Positions 1-7,945 of a stretch of DNA of 64,000 nt are shown piece after piece. A model generated the notes under the pieces. It worked only from the letters and a program-made list of their open reading frames with translations, was not told the origin of the DNA and did no database searches. This stretch comes from Streptomyces griseocarneus (GTDB lineage: Bacteria > Actinomycetota > Actinomycetes > Streptomycetales > Streptomycetaceae): NCBI RefSeq assembly GCF_014655595.1, contig NZ_BNBL01000008.1:1-64000 (forward strand). The letters are read 5' to 3'. The stretch's first letter is position 1. Every line of letters starts with the position of its first letter. Made by a program: the position numbers and the translations under genes.

Positions 1-106
1 TACCAGGCCATGGTCACCCTCGCCTGCCTACGACTATGGCTCCCCTGACTTTGCGGACACGCCCTAGGGCCTGTGCGAAACGCCCGGTCCGCGTCCGCTA
101 CGGCCG

Positions 107-1075
107 TCAGCCGAACTCAGGCGATGCGTCCCACCACCGGGCATCCGGGCCGGCGGCCACGCCTGCCGCGCATGTCTCGCGCACGACGCCCCGCAGAGCA
201 ACCAAAGCGGCTTCGTCTCGTCGTGCCGCGGACCAGGCGAGAATCGCGCTGCACGGGGGCAGGTCGGTGACCTCGACATAGCGGATACCCGGGCGCGGGA
301 AGAGATCACTTGCGGTGCCCGCCACGAAGGCGACTCCTTGCCCGAGGCCGACCGCGGAGACGATGGCCTCGAGCGAGGCGGCGTTGTGATCGGTGTAGCG
401 GACAGCGGTGCCGTCGGGGCGTGGGTCTGCGGCCCAGTAGTCGCGCCACATCCGGGGGATGCGCTCCGCGAGACTGATGGTCGGGAGGTCTGACAGTTCG
501 TTCAGGGTCACCCGGTCGCGGTAGGCGAGCGGATGGGTATCCGGAAGGCAGACGAGCCGGGGTTCCGCAGCCACCTCCATGGCCTGGAGTCCTGGCGGCA
601 CAGGCCCGAAACACAAAACCGCGTCAGCTCGGCCTTCCAGAAGGGCGTGCGCCTGGTCGTCGAAGCCCACCTCGCAGAGTTCCACTTCCAGGCCGGGGTG
701 GCGCTCATGTATGCGTTCGACGATGGTCCGGATGACGGGCAGCGCGGTGACGTAGGCGCCGAGGACCAACCGTCCTGACAACTCGCTCGCCCGCGCTGCG
801 AACCCCGCTGCCTGCCGCAGTCCGTCGGCAGCCTCCACCGTGGCCCGCACATGGGGCAGGAGGGCCTCGCCTGCCGCGGTGAGTTCCACACGCCGCGTGG
901 ACCGCTCGACGAGGGCCACGCCGAGGGTCGCCTCCAGAGCCTGGATGTGTCGGCTGAGAGTCGGCTGGCTGATGAACAGGCGATGGGCAGCTCGACCGAA
1001 GTGCAGTTCCTCCGACAGGACGAGCAGCAGCCTCAGTTGGTGCACGCTCGGATCGGGCGCGTTGCCTCGGGTCAT
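107..1075 (-). CDS. LysR family transcriptional regulator
   Basis: A 322-residue LysR-type DNA-binding regulator. Residues about 10-68 form the winged helix-turn-helix with the typical core FGRAAHRLFISQPTLSRHIQ. Residues about 95-300 resemble the periplasmic-binding-like effector domain (GRLVLGAY at its start). Length is normal for the family, and the ATG start has only a weak ribosome site. It is divergent from the small exported protein at 1289, so that gene or its own promoter is the first guess for a target. The inducer cannot be told from sequence. The last ~25 residues (VAAGPDARWWDASPEFG) are not typical of the family and may be lineage specific. Confidence 0.93.
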   Translation of the reverse strand: MTRGNAPDPSVHQLRLLLVLSEELHFGRAAHRLFISQPTLSRHIQALEATLGVALVERSTRRVELTAAGEALLPHVRATVEAADGLRQAAGFAARASELSGRLVLGAYVTALPVIRTIVERIHERHPGLEVELCEVGFDDQAHALLEGRADAVLCFGPVPPGLQAMEVAAEPRLVCLPDTHPLAYRDRVTLNELSDLPTISLAERIPRMWRDYWAADPRPDGTAVRYTDHNAASLEAIVSAVGLGQGVAFVAGTASDLFPRPGIRYVEVTDLPPCSAILAWSAARRDEAALVALRGVVRETCAAGVAAGPDARWWDASPEFG

Positions 1076-1086
1076 GCGGGAAGGCT

Positions 1087-1116
1087 ATCAATCCCGTTCG
1101 CCCTCGCATCATTGAT
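1087..1116. promoter_or_regulatory. Candidate LysR operator (inverted repeat)
   Basis: ATCAAT, an 18-base spacer, then ATTGAT lie 12 bases upstream of the LysR start, in the divergent region facing the small exported protein gene. LysR proteins usually autoregulate through dyads of this kind (T-N11-A type) in the divergent promoter. The arms are short and AT-rich in a GC-rich background, which makes chance less likely but does not exclude it. Confidence 0.3.
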
Positions 1117-1288
1117 TGCTTCCGCCCCAGCCCTCGGAGGGCCAGACTCTATATAGGCGCCGGAAAACGCCATTTGACACCCTGTCGACATGGGGACAGC
1201 TCAAATCGCCTCCGGTGGACAGATCTTGAACAGCACGAAAGATGCCCTCAGGGTACTGGCCACAGAAAGGCGCAGGGTGAAAATCAGC

Positions 1289-1642
1289 ATGAAATCGCGG
1301 TTTGGATTGCTCGCATCAACAGTCCTGGTCGGCACGTTCCTCGCAGCTCCCCCCGCCCACGCTGACAGAACGCCCCTGTGCAAGAGCAGCGACGGGTACT
1401 TCGCCTGCTTCTGGGACCTGGAGGACTTCAAAGGCCAACACGGGGACCAAATCAGGGATCGCCACCGGTGCAAAAATCTTAAAGAACCGCAAAGGTCGGT
1501 ACAGAACGACTCAATCGACACCCTGACCATGTGGAGCGGGAAGAACTGCAGGGGAACACGCGTCAGGATGGGACCGGACACAAGCGAGAACGACATCGAA
1601 CGCTCGTTTCATATCGTAGCCCGAAGCGCCTGGCTCAGCTGA
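1289..1642 (+). CDS. Small exported protein, peptidase inhibitor family I36-like
   Basis: Encodes 117 residues. A signal peptide covers about residues 1-26 (basic start MKSRF, hydrophobic core, cleavage near PAHA-D). The mature part of about 90 residues has the pattern C..YFACFWDLEDFKG, then paired cysteines (HRCKN, KNCRG). This resembles the beta/gamma-crystallin-like fold of Streptomyces peptidase-inhibitor family I36 proteins. The ATG at 1289 is preferred over upstream starts because AGGGTGA sits 9 bases before it and the signal peptide begins there. A second protein of the same type follows at 1745, suggesting local duplication. Inhibitor activity is inferred from resemblance only. The coding region is visibly less GC-rich than the housekeeping genes of the window. 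Confidence 0.8.
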   Translation: MKSRFGLLASTVLVGTFLAAPPAHADRTPLCKSSDGYFACFWDLEDFKGQHGDQIRDRHRCKNLKEPQRSVQNDSIDTLTMWSGKNCRGTRVRMGPDTSENDIERSFHIVARSAWLS

Positions 1643-1744
1643 GTGCGCCAGCCACGCCCAGCCAGTTGATGAATTTTCGTCTCACGAGTCGCCGAAATCA
1701 GCCCTGCCGAAACTTCACCTCAAAATCCGACAAGGGGAAATTAA

Positions 1745-2098
1745 ATGCGCCGCCATTGGGCCCCAGCCGTCGTCGCATCTGCCGCTGTGGCGCTGCTGGG
1801 CATGACGACCTCGGCTCCGCCCGCACACGCCGGCACCTTCGACTGCCCTCGCGATCGCATCTGCTTCTGGCAGAGCAAGGATCAAACGGGAGCCCATATG
1901 GACTACAAAGCCCCTCCCAAGAACCGCTGCGTCAAGGTGATGCCCCGCACGGCTCGGTCCGGAGCCAACGGGACAAGGGCTGACATCCACCTCTTCAGCA
2001 ACTCGGTCTGCGATGTCTCAGGGTATGTCGACGACTTGTATGCGAAGTGGTCCAAAATTAAATTCGATGCCGAGGTGCGAAGTTTCTATCGTTATTAG
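1745..2098 (+). CDS. Small exported I36-like protein, second copy
   Basis: Also 117 residues. A signal peptide spans about residues 1-29 (MRRHWAPAVV..., cleavage near PAHA-G), and the mature part begins GTFDCPRDRICFW. It shares the Cys-spaced CFW motif and a later Cys pair (NRCVK, NSVCD) with the protein at 1289, but overall identity is low, so the two are diverged paralogues rather than a recent copy. The ribosome site AAGGGGAAA lies 5-6 bases before the ATG. The likely role is a secreted beta-rich protein, possibly a protease inhibitor. The aromatic C-terminus (FYRY) and the AT-rich 3' end are unlike the neighbouring core genes. Confidence 0.78.
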   Translation: MRRHWAPAVVASAAVALLGMTTSAPPAHAGTFDCPRDRICFWQSKDQTGAHMDYKAPPKNRCVKVMPRTARSGANGTRADIHLFSNSVCDVSGYVDDLYAKWSKIKFDAEVRSFYRY

Positions 2099-2347
2099 GT
2101 CACCGGAACCGCCGAGTGTGACCTTGATCAGGGCTTCCGTCCGCCCCTGGGCAGTGCGCCCGTCGCGACGGGCCTGGCGCGCACACCTCTGCGCCGAGTT
2201 GGCCCAGGAGGTGACCGCCTCCGCGGACCGCGCCGAGGGAATCAGGGAATCACTGCACCATCCATGCGAGTGAGCGGCGCATGGCGCCGTTCGCACCGGG
2301 GCAGCTATGTGGCGTTCTGCCCCCGGTTGCGACGGAAGGCAATGTTC

Positions 2348-2641
2348 ATGCGACACCGGCACCACATCTCGAAGGCCCTCGGTGCGATGGCCGCCACACT
2401 GGCGCTTTCCTTCGCCATTCCCGGATCCGCCTCCGCCGCGTCGGGCCAGCTCGTCCTCAACGGACGTGTCTTCACCAATCCGTCCGGCTGCTACCGCAAT
2501 CTGAACGCGCCACTGGCCGTCCAGAACCGCACCACAACCACGGCGTTCGTCCACTCCACCCCGGACTGCACCGGCCCCGCCCGGACCGTCGCACCCGGCC
2601 AGACCTTCGCGGACTCTGCTGGGCGGAGCGTCCGCATCTAG
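2348..2641 (+). CDS. Small exported protein of unknown function
   Basis: Encodes 97 residues from the ATG at 2348, chosen because GGAAGG ends 8 bases before it; an in-frame ATG at 2342 would be too close to that site. Residues 1-32 are a signal peptide (MRHRHHISKALGAM..., cleavage after SASA). The mature chain of about 65 residues holds two cysteines (SGCYR, PDCTG) that could form one disulphide and ends in GRSVRI. I do not recognise the family. It is the third small secreted protein in a row on this strand and could belong to the same extracellular set. Confidence 0.7.
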   Translation: MRHRHHISKALGAMAATLALSFAIPGSASAASGQLVLNGRVFTNPSGCYRNLNAPLAVQNRTTTTAFVHSTPDCTGPARTVAPGQTFADSAGRSVRI

Positions 2642-2784
2642 CGTGCTCAGTGGGGCCTACGCGACAGGACCGGGTCTCCACCGTCGCGCCGGAGGCCGCC
2701 CGGCACGGCCGGCGCCGGGCCCTCGCCGGGCGTACCGGCCCCGCACGAACCCCCTCCGCCCGGCGGCGGAACCCGCCATCAGAC

Positions 2785-3180
2785 CTACGAACTCAGCGCG
2801 GTGACCTCAACCCGCAACGACGCCCCCGAACGCACGCTCAACCGCGACCGTCCGAACCACAATTCGGCTCCGTTCACTTCCCCGAACTCATCGGTGAGCT
2901 CGACAATCCGCCGGCACCGCCCCAGCGGAAGATGCCCCTCGGCTGCCCGGAGCCCGATCGAGGCCCAGTCCCGTTCCGGAAAACACCAGTCGGGAAGACC
3001 CGGCCACCGCCCTCCTTCGACCCGAAGCGTCCAGTCCGTAGCCGGGGTGAACACGACGGACCCACCTCCCTCGAAGAGCAGCTCCACCGCCTCCTCGTGA
3101 GCCGCCCCGGGACCGGCTTCCGGCAGGTAATAGATGCCGCGAACACTCACGACGTCTTTCACGAACAGGTCCACGCTCAC
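2785..3180 (-). CDS. Unknown acidic protein, second gene of a two-gene unit
   Basis: Encodes 131 residues with a GTG start. Its start overlaps the stop of the upstream 78-residue gene by four bases (GTGA), so the two are almost certainly translated together. There is no signal peptide or membrane segment. The chain is acidic and rich in aromatics, with a probable beta-sheet make-up (WTLRVEGG, GAELWFGRSRL). No family was recognised. Small cytosolic acidic proteins downstream of RHS genes are often immunity proteins, and the RHS gene at 4045-7665 is on the same strand upstream. However, the DUF2690 gene on the other strand lies between, so that role is only a guess. Confidence 0.72.
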   Translation of the reverse strand: MSVDLFVKDVVSVRGIYYLPEAGPGAAHEEAVELLFEGGGSVVFTPATDWTLRVEGGRWPGLPDWCFPERDWASIGLRAAEGHLPLGRCRRIVELTDEFGEVNGAELWFGRSRLSVRSGASLRVEVTALSS

Positions 3181-3413
3181 CTCAGCAATTCACGCACGGA
3201 AGCGCGTACTTCGGCCATCTCGCCCTCGCCCACGCAGGGCTCACACGCACCGGGCCGGTAGAGAGGAACCACCTCGGTCAGAGCCTCGAAAACATCCGTG
3301 TCCATGAAGTCCGCCACAAGAACATGCTCGATCTCGTTGACCAATTGCATGGACCGGTCACGCCCTGCCAGAAGTCGATCAACCATCTCGAGGCGTCGAG
3401 CCTGAGGAGTCAT
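3177..3413 (-). CDS. Unknown small protein, first gene of a two-gene unit
   Basis: Encodes 78 residues with an ATG start. It has no signal peptide, is mostly helical by eye, is acidic, and has one CEPC pair (residues about 58-61). Its TGA overlaps the GTG of the next gene (GTGA, 3177-3180), a clear sign of translational coupling. No family was recognised. The divergent neighbour is the DUF2690 gene. An immunity or antitoxin-like role is possible from size and context but no motif supports it. Confidence 0.68.
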   Translation of the reverse strand: MTPQARRLEMVDRLLAGRDRSMQLVNEIEHVLVADFMDTDVFEALTEVVPLYRPGACEPCVGEGEMAEVRASVRELLR

Positions 3414-3615
3414 GGCAGGTCAACTTACTCCGCAGCGAGACGGCTTTCGTCACCAGCCTGTGGTGCGCCCGTGTCCCAGTGGGGCTGATGGCCACTCGAT
3501 AGGGCGATTTCGACTCGAATCGCACTTCCTGCCATATGCCTCTGCCCTTACTCTCCCGGCATGTTCGGCCGCAGCTGAGGGGCCTGTGTGGCTCGGGCGC
3601 TCCTGGGAGGATCCA

Positions 3616-4248
3616 TTGACCGTTGACGGCAACACCCCGGATCAAGCCGTTGGCCGGCAGGATCCCGAGACCGCCGGCGCTCCCCGTCGGTCGTGGCTCG
3701 GCCGCCACGGTCCGCAGACCTTAGTGGGCGCATTGATCGTGGCCGTGGTGGGTTCGGCGGTCGGCGCCTTGGTGACGGCGTTGACCAGCAACGACGGCGA
3801 AGACGCCAAGGCCCGCCCACCGGCGGCGTCCGCGGCGCCCGCGTCGGCCGCCGTCCCGGCCTGCTTCAACGCCACCTGCACAGGAGTGGACCCGAAGGAC
3901 GCCGGATGCGGCGACGGGGCCGTGACGATCGCCGACGACTGGGTGTCCACGATGCATGTGGAGATCCGCTACAGCAGCCGTTGCCAGGTCGTCTGGGGCA
4001 AACTCACCGGAGCGCAGGTCGGCGACACGATGGAAATCGCGACATCACCCTCGCAACGACAACGCGCCACGGTGCTCACGGGCCACACCAAGTACACACC
4101 GATACTCCCGGCCGGACGGCAGTTCTCCGTCCAGGTGTCCGCCGTATCGGTCAAGGGGGATCCGGAGCACCACGTCCCGGCCGGCTACGCCCTCCGCGTC
4201 GGCGCGGACCAGGACGACGTCAGCAAGAAGTCCGGTCACGGGGGCTGA
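3616..4248 (+). CDS. Membrane-anchored DUF2690 protein
   Basis: Encodes 210 residues from TTG 3616, which has a good ribosome site (GGGAGG, 5 bases away). An upstream ATG at 3412 would overlap the divergent gene and has no such site. Residues about 33-56 are a single membrane segment (TLVGALIVAVVGSAVGALV), followed by an Ala/Pro linker. The outer domain of about 130 residues starts with the DUF2690 signature (PACFNATCTGVDPKDAGCGD). In Streptomyces this domain occurs behind membrane anchors or helix-turn-helix domains; its function is unknown to me. The last 204 bases are antisense to the open 3' end of the RHS gene, so at least one of the two ends is probably not original. Confidence 0.8.
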   Translation: MTVDGNTPDQAVGRQDPETAGAPRRSWLGRHGPQTLVGALIVAVVGSAVGALVTALTSNDGEDAKARPPAASAAPASAAVPACFNATCTGVDPKDAGCGDGAVTIADDWVSTMHVEIRYSSRCQVVWGKLTGAQVGDTMEIATSPSQRQRATVLTGHTKYTPILPAGRQFSVQVSAVSVKGDPEHHVPAGYALRVGADQDDVSKKSGHGG

Positions 4249-7200
4249 AGTCCCGTACGGCCGAACGGCGAGGCGGCTCTCGGCCTTCGCGGCCTTGGGG
4301 AATCCACCACTGCACGGCGTGGCCTTCGAAACCATTGGATTGGCCGCGTACGCATAGTGGTTCGGTGAGGGATCGAGACCGAGAGGGTCCGGCGTGATGT
4401 ACCGCGCCGTCTCCGGGTCGTAGTACCGGAAACAGTCGTAGTGCAGCCCCGTCTCGGCGTCCGCGTACTGGCCCGGGAAGCGCAGGGGGCAGTCGGGCTC
4501 GTCGGGGCCGGGCGGCGGGGACGGGAGGCGGGTGCCCCAGAGGGTGGTGCGGTGCTGCCATGCCAGGGTTCCGGAGGGTGTGACCAGTTCCGTGGGGGTG
4601 CCGACCGGGTCGGTGATCACGGCGTGGAAGCGCGGGGGGTGGGTGTCCTCGACCAGGGACTTGCCCACCGTACGGGCCACGGGGCGGTGGGTGCCCGGGG
4701 CGTAGTCCCAGGTGGTGACCGTGCCGTCCGGGGACAGCTGTTCGGCCAGGCGCGTGTCGTCCCACGAGAAGAACGTTTCCGCGCCGTCCGACAGGCACCG
4801 CTTCGATATGCGGCGGCCCAGCGGGTCGTAGGCGTACGTCCAGCGTTCGCCGTCCGGGGTCACCGCCTCCCGCAGGCGGTCCTCCGCGTCCCAGGTGTAG
4901 GTCCACGTACGGGTCCGGCCGTTGAGGAGCTTGCGAGTCTTGCGGGTGAGGCGGCCCTGGGCGTCGTGTTCGTACGTGGTGCGTCCCGCGCGGCGGATGA
5001 GGGTGCCCTCGGCGTCGCGCTTGCCGGGGGCCTCGTGGGCCGGGGCCGTGGCGTGGAGGAGGTTGCCGGCGGTGTCGTAGGCGTAGGTCTCGGTCCAGCC
5101 GTGGGCCCGTACGCCCGTGACGCGGCCCGTGCGGGTGAGGTCGAAGCGGCGGGTGCCGGAGGTCAGCTCGCGGATCTCGGTGAGGTGGCCGTCCGCGCGG
5201 TAGGCGTAGGAGCGGTGCTGCAGGAGCCGCTCGGCCGCCTCCCCGAAGCCGAATCCGGAACCGGAGCCGAATCCGGAACCGGAGCCGAATCCGGAACCGG
5301 AACGGCTTGTGACCGTCTGGGCCGTGAGGCGGTCCGTCACGTCCCAGGTCTGGGTGAGCGTCGCCCCCTCCCCCAGGCGGCGTTCGGTCTCGCGGCCCGC
5401 CGCGTCGTACGCGAAGCCGAGCGAGCCGGCGTCGCCGCGCAGCGCCAGTGGGCGGCCCGCCGCGTCGTAGGTCCAGTGCGAGGTCAGGCCAGAGGGGGTC
5501 GTGCGGTGGGTGCGGCGGCCCAGGGCGTCGTAGGCGTAGCGCGTCGTGCGGCCGTTGACCGTCTCCGACAGGACGCGGCCCAGGGCGTCGCGCTCGTAGG
5601 TCACCTCGGCGTCCGCGTCGGCGGCGCGGGTGAGCCGGCCCGAGGCGTCGTACGCGTAGGCGGTGGTCTGTCCCGGCTCGGCGCGCTGTTCGACGACGCG
5701 GCCGAGGGCGTCCCGCGTGAAGTGAAGCGTTTCTCCTGCGCCGTTCGTGCGCGCCAGCAGCTGCCCGGCGCGGTCGTGGACGTAGGTGAGCCGGCGCCCG
5801 TCGAAGTCCGTCTCGGCGGCGAGCCGGCCCGCCTCGTCGTAGTCGTACGACCAGGTCAGCCCTTGCGGGTTGGTGACGCCCGTCAGGCGCAGCTCGGTGT
5901 CGTAGGCGAAGGTGTACGTCGTGCCGTCCGGCTCCGTCCGTGAGGCCGGGAGGTCGAAGTGGGTGGCGGTGTGGGTGGTGGTGTTGCCCGCGGGGTCGGT
6001 GTGGGTGAGGAGGTTTCCCTCGCCGTCCCACGTCCACGTCTCGTACGTGCCGTCGGGCAGTTCGCGCCGGCTGGGTCTGCCCTCGGTCGTCCAGGACATC
6101 CGGGTGGTGTGACCCATGGCGTCCGTGGCCTCGACGACGCGGCCGAAGGCGTCGCGCCGGACGGCGGTCGTGTGGCCCAGCGGGTCGGTGACGGCCACCG
6201 GCAGGCCCGCCGCATCGCAGACCACCGTGCGTACGTGCCCGAGCGCATCGGTGACGGCCGTCAGATGCCCGGACTCCGCGCCGTAGGCGTACCACGTCTC
6301 GGCGCCCGCCGGGTCGACGGTCGTCAGCAGGTTGCCGCGGTCGTCGTACGTGTGCCGCCAGGTCGCGCCGCCGGGCTCGGTGACCTCGGTCGGCAGGCAC
6401 AGGTCGTTGTACGCCGCCTCCCCCGTCGTGCCGTCGGGGAGCGTGATGCGGGTCGGGTTGCCGGCGTCGTCGTAGTCGTAGCGCGTCGTGCGGCCGAGGG
6501 GGTCGGTCACCTCGACGGGCGCGTCGCCCCGGGCGGTCCACCGCGTCAGGGTCGTGTTGCCGAGCTGGTCGGTCTCCTCGACCACGCGTCCGGCGCCGTC
6601 GTGGCGGTACGTGCGCAGCCGCCCGAGGGAGTCCGTCTCCGTCGTCGTGCGGGTCTCGTCGTCGTAGGACAGGGTTACGGAGAGGAAGCCGTCGCTGCCC
6701 TCGGTGCGGACGACGCGGCCCCGGGCGTCGTACACATAGGCGTACGACGTTCCGTTGCGGTCGGTCCAGGAGGCTATTCGTCCGTCGGCGTCGTAGGTGA
6801 AGCGCAGCGGCTCGCCGCTGGAGTCGGTGACCTCGGTGAGGTTGCCGGCGTCGTCGTAGTCGTAGCGGACGAGGAGCGTGCCCGGGCCGGCGGGCGCCTG
6901 CTGCCGCTCGTACGACGGGGAGGGGGCCTCGTCCAGCAGGCGCAGGGCGGTGACGCGGGGACCGTGGGTCTCCACGGCGACGTGGTAGCCGCCGTGGTGG
7001 CGGATGGCGGTGGGGACGCCGGTGGCGGTGCGTTCGATGTCGATGCGCGCGCCATTGCGGTCACGCAGGCTGTCCAGCGGCAGCTGCACGGCGCCCGGGG
7101 TGTCCGTGGGAGCCGGGCTGCCGAAGGTGCGGACGACGCCGCCGTGCGGGTCGGTGACGGTCAGCACGCCGTCGGGCCGCCCGTCCCACTCCAGCGGCCA

Positions 7201-7665
7201 GCGCGGTCCCTTGACCGGCAGGACGGGCTCGCCCGGCGACGGCACCGGGTAGACCAGGCGCATCCCGTCAGCGGCGGCGTACACGACGCCCTCGGAGTCG
7301 AGTTGCACGCGCTCATCGAGGGTGGACGCCCAGGTCGGGCCGAACCAGCCGCCCGCCCGGTACGACGAGAGGTGCGTACGCTCCACGACGAGCGGCAGGG
7401 CGCCCGGCAGGGTGACGTCGGTCTGCGGCAGCAGCATGACGCCGGTCGCGACGTCGACCAGGTCCTTGGCGCACCGGATGCCGGAGGTGATGCGGGCGGC
7501 CCCGGGCAGCTCGACGAGGTCGGGGCGGACTCCACGCAAGGGGTTCCGGTGCCCGCCGTGGTCCCCGGCCCTGCCCGCCACGACGATCTCCAGCGGCTGG
7601 GCGACGGCTTCGTCGGTCCTCACCGACTCCGGCTCGCCGGCCCCACTTCCCCGACCGCTCGCCAC
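4045..7665 (-). CDS. RHS/YD-repeat protein with aberrant C-terminus
   Basis: Encodes 1206 residues from GTG 7665 (purine-rich GGGGGAGGG just upstream). After about 55 residues comes a DUF6531-type region (VDVATGVMLLPQTDVTLPG), then several dozen YD repeats (YDxxGRLT-like units) to about residue 1080. The RHS core-associated motif RYYDPETARYITPDPLGL ends near 1097. RHS proteins are large shells that deliver a variable C-terminal toxin. Here only about 108 residues follow the core. They match no toxin known to me, and the last 68 are antisense to the DUF2690 gene. No signal peptide or PAAR-like domain is seen. A toxin tip lost by recombination or frameshift is the simplest reading. Confidence 0.88.
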   Translation of the reverse strand: MASGRGSGAGEPESVRTDEAVAQPLEIVVAGRAGDHGGHRNPLRGVRPDLVELPGAARITSGIRCAKDLVDVATGVMLLPQTDVTLPGALPLVVERTHLSSYRAGGWFGPTWASTLDERVQLDSEGVVYAAADGMRLVYPVPSPGEPVLPVKGPRWPLEWDGRPDGVLTVTDPHGGVVRTFGSPAPTDTPGAVQLPLDSLRDRNGARIDIERTATGVPTAIRHHGGYHVAVETHGPRVTALRLLDEAPSPSYERQQAPAGPGTLLVRYDYDDAGNLTEVTDSSGEPLRFTYDADGRIASWTDRNGTSYAYVYDARGRVVRTEGSDGFLSVTLSYDDETRTTTETDSLGRLRTYRHDGAGRVVEETDQLGNTTLTRWTARGDAPVEVTDPLGRTTRYDYDDAGNPTRITLPDGTTGEAAYNDLCLPTEVTEPGGATWRHTYDDRGNLLTTVDPAGAETWYAYGAESGHLTAVTDALGHVRTVVCDAAGLPVAVTDPLGHTTAVRRDAFGRVVEATDAMGHTTRMSWTTEGRPSRRELPDGTYETWTWDGEGNLLTHTDPAGNTTTHTATHFDLPASRTEPDGTTYTFAYDTELRLTGVTNPQGLTWSYDYDEAGRLAAETDFDGRRLTYVHDRAGQLLARTNGAGETLHFTRDALGRVVEQRAEPGQTTAYAYDASGRLTRAADADAEVTYERDALGRVLSETVNGRTTRYAYDALGRRTHRTTPSGLTSHWTYDAAGRPLALRGDAGSLGFAYDAAGRETERRLGEGATLTQTWDVTDRLTAQTVTSRSGSGFGSGSGFGSGSGFGFGEAAERLLQHRSYAYRADGHLTEIRELTSGTRRFDLTRTGRVTGVRAHGWTETYAYDTAGNLLHATAPAHEAPGKRDAEGTLIRRAGRTTYEHDAQGRLTRKTRKLLNGRTRTWTYTWDAEDRLREAVTPDGERWTYAYDPLGRRISKRCLSDGAETFFSWDDTRLAEQLSPDGTVTTWDYAPGTHRPVARTVGKSLVEDTHPPRFHAVITDPVGTPTELVTPSGTLAWQHRTTLWGTRLPSPPPGPDEPDCPLRFPGQYADAETGLHYDCFRYYDPETARYITPDPLGLDPSPNHYAYAANPMVSKATPCSGGFPKAAKAESRLAVRPYGTSAPVTGLLADVVLVRADAEGVAGRDVVLRIPLDRYGGHLDGELPSGREYRCVLGVAREHRGALSLRG
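5249..5302. repeat. Three 18-bp tandem repeats inside the RHS gene
   Basis: The unit CCGAATCCGGAACCGGAG occurs three times head to tail (the last copy with one change), preceded by a partial unit. In the RHS protein it adds Gly/Ser/Phe hexapeptides between two YD repeats near residue 800. The period is a multiple of three, so copy-number change would keep the frame. Confidence 0.95.
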
Positions 7666-7825
7666 GAGCCCTCCCCCATCGCTCCACCGAACCGCAACCG
7701 TACGACCGAACTCGAGCGCTCAAATATGGGCTCTCGGTGATCCTATGACGGTCAGTAACGACACCAGGCAGGCATGCGAACGACAGGCGGGCAGACAGGG
7801 CCGACAAACAGAGCGGACGGACAGA

Positions 7826-7868
7826 AGAGCGCCGACGTCGAATCCCCCGTGGCCGGCGTCGGCGCTCT
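7826..7868 (-). terminator. Hairpin after the LuxR gene
   Basis: AGAGCGCCGACG and CGTCGGCGCTCT form a perfect 12-bp stem with a 19-base loop, 78 bases past the stop of the LuxR gene at 7946 and before the RHS start. On the minus strand it is followed by a pyrimidine-rich stretch (TCTTCTGT). It probably separates the two transcripts. The rest of the 280-base gap (7666-7945) holds no gene I can support. Confidence 0.6.
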
Positions 7869-7945
7869 CGCCCTGTTCCCGTACCGGAATCATCGCGTTT
7901 GCGCTGCTCGCGGCACCATGGGAAGAACTGCCCATGCCGCCGTGG

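Noticed and set aside
36..281. Small plus-strand gene at the left edge
   Set aside because: It overlaps the 3' end of the LysR gene antisense, is Arg-rich and has no ribosome site. Bases 1-106 show no gene I can support.
5959..7740. 593-codon plus-strand frame opposite the RHS gene
   Set aside because: Shadow of the YD repeats; no ribosome site and no recognisable domain.
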